From positions 1-6,335 of the forward strand of contig JAGBXE010000024.1 of assembly GCA_017629455.1 (NCBI GenBank): a stretch of 6,335 bases of DNA, given 5' to 3'. The stretch's first letter is position 1. Each line of letters opens with the position of its first letter. This DNA comes from Kiritimatiellia bacterium (GTDB lineage Bacteria; Verrucomicrobiota; Kiritimatiellia; RFP12; UBA1067). Shown one piece after another: positions 1 to 5,402 of this stretch. The notes beneath the pieces are model-generated. The model saw only the letters and a list, made by a program, of their open reading frames with translations. It was not told where the DNA came from and made no database searches. The translations under genes and the position numbers were made by a program.

Positions 1-660
1 AACCGGGAGCTAGCATTTCGTCTCAATGAAGAAGGTTCCCGAAATGTTGCGACGGCCTGCAATGTTGTCGGATGTAGGTTGATTGCGATTTCAACGGATT
101 ATGTTTTTAGCGGTAATCCTCCCAGCGAGCCGTGGGCATGGGGCGAGGGCGATATCCCCGTTCCATCGACAGTTTACGGCGCATCTAAACTGGGTGGCGA
201 GCGTATGATCGGGATGATACATCCCGATAATTCCGTTATTTTGCGTATCGCTTGGCTATACGGCGCAGGAGGCCCGTCTTTTGTTCACACGATGGCAAAG
301 CTTGGCGCCCAAGAAGGTTCGCCCATTAAGGTTGTCAACGATCAGCGCGGCAACCCCACGTCCGCCGCGGCGGTTGCAGGCGTGATTAAATTTTTGATCA
401 GCCGCCCCGACATTAAGGGCATCGTCCACGGCACGTGCGAGGAACAGTGTTCTTGGTATGAGTTTGCTCTTGAGATAAAGCGTCTTCTGGGTGAGCGTTT
501 TCCGCGTGCGCTCGAGCCTTGTTCGACCGAGGAATTTCCTCGTCCTGCGCCGCGCCCTAAAAATTCCGCGCTTAAGAAAAGCGTTTTGAATGTAGCAGGC
601 TATCGTACGCCGCGCTGGCAGGTTGCGCTTGCCGATTTTATCGCATCGGGCGAGTTCTGA
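1..660 (+). CDS. rmlD: dTDP-4-dehydrorhamnose reductase, RmlD family (5' end outside window)
   Basis: This NADPH-dependent extended SDR would catalyse the last step of dTDP-L-rhamnose synthesis in the cytoplasm, supplying rhamnose for surface polysaccharide. The frame is open from base 1, so the gene begins upstream; 219 codons are visible and about 70-80 N-terminal residues, including the Rossmann glycine motif, are missing. Visible family signatures, numbered from the first visible codon, are an N-x-x-G-x-x-N-V-A-x-A-C helix (about 9-20), the ISTDYVFSG strand (30-38) with the catalytic Thr, and the YGASK active-site motif (Tyr59, Lys63) followed by LGGE. The C-terminal part has the usual RP-rich stretch and an amphipathic final helix with the family's P-x-W motif. 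An in-frame TTG at 79 is not the start, because homologous sequence continues upstream of it. A related nucleotide-sugar reductase or epimerase is possible but less likely. No other rhamnose-pathway gene follows. Confidence 0.88.
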   Translation, partial: NRELAFRLNEEGSRNVATACNVVGCRLIAISTDYVFSGNPPSEPWAWGEGDIPVPSTVYGASKLGGERMIGMIHPDNSVILRIAWLYGAGGPSFVHTMAKLGAQEGSPIKVVNDQRGNPTSAAAVAGVIKFLISRPDIKGIVHGTCEEQCSWYEFALEIKRLLGERFPRALEPCSTEEFPRPAPRPKNSALKKSVLNVAGYRTPRWQVALADFIASGEF

Positions 661-675
661 TTTTTTCTTCTTTTG
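628..675 (+). terminator. possible intrinsic terminator at the end of rmlD
   Basis: A stem can form between 628-636 (CTTGCCGAT) and 645-654 (ATCGGGCGAG), with one bulged G, one G-T pair and an 8-base loop. It is followed by the stop codon and a run of six T at 661-666 inside a longer pyrimidine-rich tract that continues to about 698. The T run begins 6 bases after the stem, which is further than in a classical terminator, and the stem overlaps coding sequence. Termination here would fit the separate promoter just downstream. The call is tentative. Confidence 0.35.
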
Positions 676-705
676 TCTTTGCTCTTTACTCTTCACCCTA
701 TATGG

Positions 706-734
706 TTGTGAGGATGCGGCGGCTTTGATAGAAT
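706..734 (+). promoter_or_regulatory. sigma70-type promoter for the EEP-GH20 gene, predicted leaderless
   Basis: A TTGTGA -35 box (706-711) and a TAGAAT -10 box (729-734) are separated by 17 bases, the optimal spacing. The start point expected about 7 bases after the -10 box falls at 740-742, and the next gene's ATG is at 742. No Shine-Dalgarno sequence lies between the -10 box and the ATG. The transcript would therefore begin at or next to the start codon. The -10 region shares AATAC with the second promoter of the window (3790-3818). Confidence 0.6.
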
Positions 735-741
735 ACGCAAT

Positions 742-2979
742 ATGAAAATACAACATTCCTTGAAGTGCGCAGTTCTTGCGTTTTCCTTTGTTCTCTCTTC
801 GCTTTGCGGCTATGGCGCTTCTCGTGCCGAGATGAAAATTATGTGCTACAACGTAATGCATTGCGAGGGGATGGACGGCAAGATCGATATTGAACGTACA
901 GCTCAACGCATAAAGGCGGAAGATCCTGATTTCGCCTGTCTGCAGGAAATTGATTGGCGCACGGCGCGCGTTTCCGGGGTCGATGAGCCTGCGGAACTGG
1001 CAAGGCTTACTGGCATGCATGCAACATTTGCAAAGGCTATCTTTTATAAAGGCGGTCAGTACGGCGTTATGATGCTTTCGCGCGAAAAGCCTATTGATGT
1101 CGTTCAGATTCCGCTGCCGGGCGAAGAGCCGAGAGTGTTGCTTATCTGCGAGTTCAAGGACTGCGTGGTTGCAACATCGCATCTTTCAGTCGCCGCGAAA
1201 AAGGATCGCGAGGCTTCGGTGCCGATCATCAGAAACGCATTCGCGAAGTACTCTAAGCCTGTTTTCTTTACGGGCGACTGGAATGCGAGGCCCAATTCAG
1301 AGGTGCTTAACGAGTTCAGAAAGTTCCTGAATGTTTTTTCCGTGCAGACGGTCAATACGTTCCATGGCCAATCTTCCCAAGGGCCTCAAACGCCTGAAGA
1401 CGCCCAGACGCCGTTCTGCATCGACTATATCGCCGTTGATATCGCCAACGCAGGCAAGTTCAAGGTTGTCGACACTTATGTCGTGGAAGACCGCATCACG
1501 TCCGATCATGCGCCGGTCGTTGCGACAGTTTCGTTTGAAGCTCCATCCTTGCCTGTTCCATCAATTGTGCCTCAGCCGGTTTCGCTTCGGCTTTTACCAG
1601 GTCAGCTTCGCATGAAAGCTACGGCAGTTTCCGATAAGCTTTTTAAATCGGTGAGCGACAAATCGTTGCCAGAAGAGGGCTATCGCATTTCCATTTCGGA
1701 GAAGGACGGTATTACGATAGCCAGCTCCTCTCCTGCTGGGGAATTTTACGCTGTTCGTACTATTGAGCAGCTTGCAACGCATCGCTGGGGGCGCTTAACA
1801 TTTCCTTGCTGCGAGATTGAGGACTGGCCGCGGTTTGGTTGGCGCGGCGCACATATCGACGACTCGCGTCATTTCTTTGGTAAGGCAGCCGTGAAGCGAG
1901 TTCTTGATCAGATGGCAATGCATAAGCTTAATGTGCTCCATTGGCATCTAACGGACAGTCAGGGTTGGCGTTTGCCGGTTGAGAAATATCCCGATCTCGT
2001 AAAGACGGGTGCAGTTCGGCCTTTCTCAAAGAATCAAAAGGATCTCGCCGATAAATTTGAAGACGGCATGTACGGCCCGTTTGCATACAGCCGTGAAGAT
2101 ATAAAAGAAGTAGTCGAATATGCCAAGGAGCGCTTTATCCGTATCGTTCCTGAAGTCGATGTTCCTGGCCATTGCCGGGCTTTATTGCGCGCATATCCAG
2201 AGTTTGGCTGCTTTGCCGACGATCCTTCTGAGGCGCCAGCCGATGGAGTTGATAATGTAATTTGCGTAGGAAACGACCGCGTTTTGAAGATGGTGTTTGA
2301 TGTTTTTGATGCTGTAGTTGAAATGTTCCCCGGTGAGCTTATTCATATTGGCGGCGATGAAGTTAATAAAGCAAACTGGAGAGCGTGCCAGAGGTGTCAG
2401 ACGCGTATGCGCAAGCTTGGCCTTAAGACAGAAAATGATCTTCAGGCTTGGTTTATGGGGCAGATCACCGATTATCTCGCAAAGAAATCTCGTAGAGCCG
2501 TTGGCTGGGATGAAATCATTCTCGACGGCGAAGCTCCGAAGGGCGCAGTCGTGATGAGCTGGAGAGGCGCAGAAGGTGGCAAGGCTGCCGCGGCAATTGG
2601 CCTTCAGTCGGTGATGTGCCCGCATTTAAGCTGTTACTTTGACTATACGCAGTGTATCGATGGCGATCCGCATGTGTATCCGTGGTTTACAATGCCGTTG
2701 CCGCTAAAAAAAGCCTACGAGTATGATCCGCTCGAAGGAATTCCTGCCGAGCAGCATAAGTGGATTCTTGGCGGCCAGTGCTGTAACTGGTCTGAGTATA
2801 CCTGCAATGAGACGGAACTCCAGTGGAAGATGTGGCCGCGTGCGTGCGCCACAGCGGAGATTTTCTGGTCGCCTGCAGAGTGCCGCGATTGGGCCGACTT
2901 CTTGCAGCGCATGAAGATTCACCGCCGCCGCCTTCTTGATGCGGGCATCAATTGCGCACCCATTGACGGTACATACTAA
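742..2979 (+). CDS. secreted EEP-family hydrolase fused to GH20 beta-N-acetylhexosaminidase
   Basis: Residues 1-29 form a signal peptide (basic start, hydrophobic core about 9-22, likely signal peptidase I cut after Ser-Arg-Ala29), so it should act in the periplasm or outside. Residues about 30-267 are an endonuclease/exonuclease/phosphatase domain with a full active site: Asn37, Glu69 (LQE), Tyr107, His147 (SHL), Asp179 and Asn181 (GDWN), Asp228 (IDYI), Asp255-His256 (SDH). Residues about 272-355 resemble a shortened GH20b domain. Residues about 362-740 are the GH20 barrel: Arg368 (WRG), HWHLTDSQGWR (400-410), EVDVPGH (471-477), the catalytic pair Asp539-Glu540 in HIGGDE, Trp607, the YFD motif (632-634), and Trp683/Glu685. 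GH20 enzymes remove terminal GlcNAc or GalNAc by substrate-assisted catalysis. EEP enzymes cleave phosphodiesters or phosphomonoesters; the substrate here is unknown. One uninterrupted frame covers both halves. The SDR gene follows after 6 bases. Confidence 0.9.
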   Translation: MKIQHSLKCAVLAFSFVLSSLCGYGASRAEMKIMCYNVMHCEGMDGKIDIERTAQRIKAEDPDFACLQEIDWRTARVSGVDEPAELARLTGMHATFAKAIFYKGGQYGVMMLSREKPIDVVQIPLPGEEPRVLLICEFKDCVVATSHLSVAAKKDREASVPIIRNAFAKYSKPVFFTGDWNARPNSEVLNEFRKFLNVFSVQTVNTFHGQSSQGPQTPEDAQTPFCIDYIAVDIANAGKFKVVDTYVVEDRITSDHAPVVATVSFEAPSLPVPSIVPQPVSLRLLPGQLRMKATAVSDKLFKSVSDKSLPEEGYRISISEKDGITIASSSPAGEFYAVRTIEQLATHRWGRLTFPCCEIEDWPRFGWRGAHIDDSRHFFGKAAVKRVLDQMAMHKLNVLHWHLTDSQGWRLPVEKYPDLVKTGAVRPFSKNQKDLADKFEDGMYGPFAYSREDIKEVVEYAKERFIRIVPEVDVPGHCRALLRAYPEFGCFADDPSEAPADGVDNVICVGNDRVLKMVFDVFDAVVEMFPGELIHIGGDEVNKANWRACQRCQTRMRKLGLKTENDLQAWFMGQITDYLAKKSRRAVGWDEIILDGEAPKGAVVMSWRGAEGGKAAAAIGLQSVMCPHLSCYFDYTQCIDGDPHVYPWFTMPLPLKKAYEYDPLEGIPAEQHKWILGGQCCNWSEYTCNETELQWKMWPRACATAEIFWSPAECRDWADFLQRMKIHRRRLLDAGINCAPIDGTY

Positions 2980-2985
2980 TTTAAG

Positions 2986-3762
2986 ATGAACGTACTTATA
3001 ACAGGGGCCAGTTCCGGGATCGGCGAGGCACTTGCCTTGGCCTCGGCTAAAAGGGGCGATAGGCTTTTTATCTGCGGCCGCAACAGGGCGCGCCTTGAGG
3101 CGGTAGCTGATGCTTGCAGGAAGCTCGGCGCCCAGGTCTCGTCAGAGGTTCTTGATGTAACCGACGAAGAAGCTGTGCGCTCGTGGATAGAGGCCTCAAA
3201 CGCTGAAGCTCCTATTTCGCGCGTATTTGCCAATGCCGGTGTCGGTACGGGCGTTGAAGACGAGTGCAATGTGCGCCGTACGTTTGCAACTAACGTTTGC
3301 GGCGTAGTTAATACTGTCTTGCCGGCAATTGAGGTGTTTCGCCGCCGCGGCGCGGCAAATGGCGAATGGCGGCAGATACTTGTTACCGCTTCGATTGCAG
3401 GCTACGGGCCGCTTAAGGCGTGTCCATCGTATTCAGCTACGAAAGCTTGCGTCAAAACGTGGGCGCTAGCGCTTAGGGGTATGCTTCGATCAGAAGGCAT
3501 CAAGGTTTCGGCAATATGCCCTGGGTTTGTTCGCTCGCGCATTACCGATAAGAACACTTGTCCAATGCCGTTTTTCATGGAGGCAGACAAGGCTGCGCGC
3601 AAGATAATAGCCAAGGCCGACAAGGATGTTGGGCTTATCGCGTTTCCTTGGCCGATGCGCCTTGTTACGTGGGCATTGGGCGCAATGCCATATTGGTTAA
3701 ATGATCTTGTAAATAGGCTTTTGCCTGCGAAGGTTTCAGCTGGGAATCCAAAAATGATTTAA
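2986..3762 (+). CDS. classical short-chain dehydrogenase/reductase (SDR)
   Basis: This 258-residue protein has the usual length of a classical SDR and should be a cytoplasmic NAD(P)(H)-dependent oxidoreductase. The cofactor motif TGASSGIG occupies residues 6-13, an Asp after the fourth strand lies in LDVTD, and NAG is at 83-85. The catalytic tetrad is complete: Asn103, Ser136, Tyr149 and Lys153, with Ser and Tyr 13 residues apart as expected. A PGF motif follows. An Arg in CGRNR after the second strand suggests preference for NADP. The C-terminal part is rich in Trp, Pro and hydrophobic residues (about 220-250) and may contact a membrane or a lipid-like substrate. The substrate cannot be read from the sequence. 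The ATG at 2986 gives the canonical N-terminus; only TAAG precedes it, so no real ribosome binding site is seen. The 6-base gap to the GH20 gene implies cotranscription and perhaps translational coupling. Confidence 0.9.
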   Translation: MNVLITGASSGIGEALALASAKRGDRLFICGRNRARLEAVADACRKLGAQVSSEVLDVTDEEAVRSWIEASNAEAPISRVFANAGVGTGVEDECNVRRTFATNVCGVVNTVLPAIEVFRRRGAANGEWRQILVTASIAGYGPLKACPSYSATKACVKTWALALRGMLRSEGIKVSAICPGFVRSRITDKNTCPMPFFMEADKAARKIIAKADKDVGLIAFPWPMRLVTWALGAMPYWLNDLVNRLLPAKVSAGNPKMI

Positions 3763-3767
3763 TTTAC

Positions 3768-3793
3768 TTAACTCGCGCGTGCGCGCGGGTTGA
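3768..3793. repeat. GC-rich inverted repeat overlapping the pilC promoter
   Basis: Left arm 3768-3778 and right arm 3783-3793 pair over 11 positions (two of them G-T) around a 4-base loop, GTGC. The centre, 3774-3787, is a perfect alternating C/T-G run. The right arm includes the first bases of the TTGACT -35 box at 3790. It could terminate the upstream transcript, but no T run follows directly; the nearest is at 3806-3810. It could also be an operator or a structural element affecting the promoter. The function is not determined. Confidence 0.5.
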
Positions 3794-3818
3794 CTTAGAT
3801 GAGTATTTTTAGGATAAT
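3790..3818 (+). promoter_or_regulatory. strong sigma70-type promoter for the pilC operon
   Basis: TTGACT (3790-3795) and GATAAT (3813-3818) are separated by 17 bases, each one base from the E. coli sigma70 consensus. The expected start point is about 3825, giving a leader of roughly 23 bases before the ATG at 3848. Placement between the SDR stop and the pilC start marks the beginning of a new transcription unit. The -35 box overlaps an inverted repeat, so the repeat may modulate it. Confidence 0.7.
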
Positions 3819-3834
3819 ACACCGAAACGTATTT

Positions 3835-3840
3835 GGGGAG
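3835..3840 (+). promoter_or_regulatory. ribosome binding site that sets the pilC start
   Basis: GGGGAG lies 7 bases before ATG 3848, a good Shine-Dalgarno match at ideal spacing. It decides the start: an in-frame TTG at 3833 would open the frame five codons earlier, but it overlaps this site, and the family's conserved N-terminus begins at the ATG. It is the only convincing Shine-Dalgarno sequence in the window. Confidence 0.75.
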
Positions 3841-3847
3841 TAGAAAC

Positions 3848-5158
3848 ATGGCGACATTTCAGTATATTGCCAAGGATCAGTCGGGCAATGAAAAGCGCGG
3901 CACCGTTGAAGCGGCCGACCGCAATTCGGCTATTGCAGCGGTACGTTCGCAGGGGTTGATGCCTACTGCATTGGGCGAGGTTAAGTCTTCAGCACAATCT
4001 CCCAAAGCAAAGCCTGCTAAGGGCGCGCCGAAGAAGGCTGAGAAGAAGGGCGCTCTCAGTAAGGATATCAAGATCAATATTAAGATGCCCAAGTTCCTTC
4101 AGGGGCGCATCAAGACGAAGGTTCTGACGCAGTTTACTCGCCAGCTTGCTACTCTCGTTAATGCGGGTCTTCCCCTTATGCGCGGCATTGAGGTTCTTAA
4201 GCGCCAGATGAAGGATCCTCAGATGCTTGAAGCGCTTAACGGCATTTCCGACAATATTGCCGCAGGCGGAACGTTCTCGGAGTCGCTGACGGCGTATCCC
4301 AAAATCTTCGACAAGCTCTACGTCAACATGGTTAAGGCCGGCGAAGCGGGCGGTGTGCTTGAAGTGGTTCTTGGCCGTCTTGCGGAATTTGCCGAAAAGT
4401 CCGAGAAGATCAAGAACAAGGTCAAGGGTGCTATGATTTACCCGATCGTCGTTCTTGTTGCCGCTATCGGTATTACGGCCTTCCTTCTCGTTGCGGTTAT
4501 TCCGAAGTTCCAGCAGGTCTTTAATGACATGCTTAACGGCGCGGCGCTTCCAGGTATTACGCAGTTCGTAATTGATGCGTCTGAATTTGTTCAGGCAAAC
4601 GGCATTCAGATCGCGTTAAGCGTTGTCGCGTTCGTTGTTATTATGAAGATAATTGGCCGCACGGAAAAGGGCGCATATTTCTTTGATGTTCTTAAATTGA
4701 AGATGCCCGTTACCGGTACTCTTACCCAGCGTTCGGCAGTTTCTAAGTTTACGCGTACGCTCGGCACTCTCCTTTCCTCTGGCGTACCGATTCTCCAGTC
4801 GCTTACGATTACCCGCGACACTACCGGTAACCGCGTTCTTACGCAGGCTATTCAGGACGTTCACGATTCCGTTAAGGAAGGTGAATCGATGACGCAGCCG
4901 CTTTCGCAGTGCAGCGTCTTCCCTCCGATGGTTACATCGATGGTGGAAGTTGGCGAAGAAACGGGTGCTCTTGCCGACATGCTTACGCGCATTGCAAATA
5001 CGTACGATGATGAAGTCGATAATGCTGTCGCTGGTATGACCGCCGCGATTGAGCCTGCTCTCATTATCGTTCTGGCCGTTGTCGTCGGTACAATCGTCGT
5101 TGCAATGTTCTTGCCGATGGTCAAGATTATCGGTTCGGTCTCTGGCGCAGGTGCCTGA
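3848..5158 (+). CDS. pilC: type IV pilus / type II secretion inner-membrane platform protein (PilC/GspF family)
   Basis: PilC/GspF is the inner-membrane platform on which assembly ATPases act to build type IV pili or type II secretion pseudopili. The 436-residue product has the family's usual length and order. Residues 1-45 are the N-terminal domain (F-x-Y-x-A-x-D-x-x-G, then A-x-x-x-x-R-x-x-G-L-x-P). A Lys/Ala/Pro-rich linker covers about 46-85. A first T2SSF domain follows (about 90-215), containing FTRQLATLVNAGLPL, then a second (about 295-420) with the matching FTRTLGTLLSSGVPI. Probable membrane helices are 197-219, 253-269 and 404-426. EAGG and EETGA mark equivalent turns in the two repeats. 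No pilB, pilT or pilin gene is in the window, so pilus versus secretion cannot be settled. Codon use looks biased (mostly AAG for Lys, frequent CTT for Leu), which with the strong promoter and ribosome binding site suggests high expression. Confidence 0.92.
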   Translation: MATFQYIAKDQSGNEKRGTVEAADRNSAIAAVRSQGLMPTALGEVKSSAQSPKAKPAKGAPKKAEKKGALSKDIKINIKMPKFLQGRIKTKVLTQFTRQLATLVNAGLPLMRGIEVLKRQMKDPQMLEALNGISDNIAAGGTFSESLTAYPKIFDKLYVNMVKAGEAGGVLEVVLGRLAEFAEKSEKIKNKVKGAMIYPIVVLVAAIGITAFLLVAVIPKFQQVFNDMLNGAALPGITQFVIDASEFVQANGIQIALSVVAFVVIMKIIGRTEKGAYFFDVLKLKMPVTGTLTQRSAVSKFTRTLGTLLSSGVPILQSLTITRDTTGNRVLTQAIQDVHDSVKEGESMTQPLSQCSVFPPMVTSMVEVGEETGALADMLTRIANTYDDEVDNAVAGMTAAIEPALIIVLAVVVGTIVVAMFLPMVKIIGSVSGAGA

Positions 5159-5165
5159 TCGGGCG

Positions 5166-5387
5166 ATGGTCTTTCAGGCGTTAAGAGTGGCCGCCGTATT
5201 GGCGCTTCTTTGTGCGGCGGCTCTTTTGGCAACCCCCAAAGGTCGCTTGCCGCTAGCGCTGCGTGGGCTAGCTAAGATAACAGGCCGCCGCGAGGATAAA
5301 TCAGCTCTCTGCAAGGTGCCGCTCTTTAAGCGGCTTCTTGCGTTGCTTCTAGTTTTAGCTGCCGTCATCCTTTGTTTGGTCGCTTGA
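5166..5387 (+). CDS. small two-helix membrane protein, function unknown
   Basis: I do not recognise this 73-residue protein. It has two strongly hydrophobic segments, residues about 4-22 and 53-72, rich in Leu, Ala and Val. Between them lies a loop with many Lys and Arg (including Lys25, Arg27, Arg33, Lys37, Arg41, Arg42, Lys45, Lys50) and only one Glu and one Asp. By the positive-inside rule the loop should face the cytoplasm, with both ends outside. The ATG at 5166 is 7 bases after the pilC stop. A GTG at 5151 in the same frame would overlap that stop and is an alternative start. The frame is open further upstream, but that part is the shadow of pilC. The tight position between pilC and the ABC ATPase gene suggests the same operon. 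It could assist either neighbour, but nothing in the sequence says which. Confidence 0.6.
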   Translation: MVFQALRVAAVLALLCAAALLATPKGRLPLALRGLAKITGRREDKSALCKVPLFKRLLALLLVLAAVILCLVA

Positions 5388-5402
5388 GCGAGCTTAAAAG
5401 GC

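Noticed and set aside
805..810. Lipoprotein signal around Cys22 of the EEP-GH20 protein
   Set aside because: The residues before the cysteine are Ser-Ser-Leu; Leu at -1 does not fit a lipobox. A normal signal peptidase I site (Ser-Arg-Ala) follows.
256..1182. A 308-codon open frame on the minus strand across the rmlD end and the EEP domain
   Set aside because: It runs antisense through two well-supported genes and their promoter, its translation has no recognisable domain, and it is rich in Arg, Lys, Cys and His as expected of a shadow frame.
2182..2625. A 147-codon minus-strand frame inside the GH20 domain
   Set aside because: It lies wholly within coding sequence that carries the GH20 catalytic motifs and shows no protein-family signature.
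3833..3847. TTG start for pilC, five codons upstream
   Set aside because: It overlaps the GGGGAG ribosome binding site that serves ATG 3848, and the conserved PilC N-terminus begins at that ATG.
5049..5165. Longer N-terminus for the small membrane protein, starting inside pilC
   Set aside because: The extra residues are Ser- and Leu-rich noise from the shifted pilC frame. The clear membrane-protein pattern starts at about 5166, or at most at GTG 5151.
4861..5232. A 123-codon minus-strand frame over the pilC end, Pro- and Thr-rich
   Set aside because: It is antisense to the conserved last T2SSF domain of PilC. Its Pro/Ala/Thr-rich composition is the mirror of the sense codons, and no ribosome binding site is seen.
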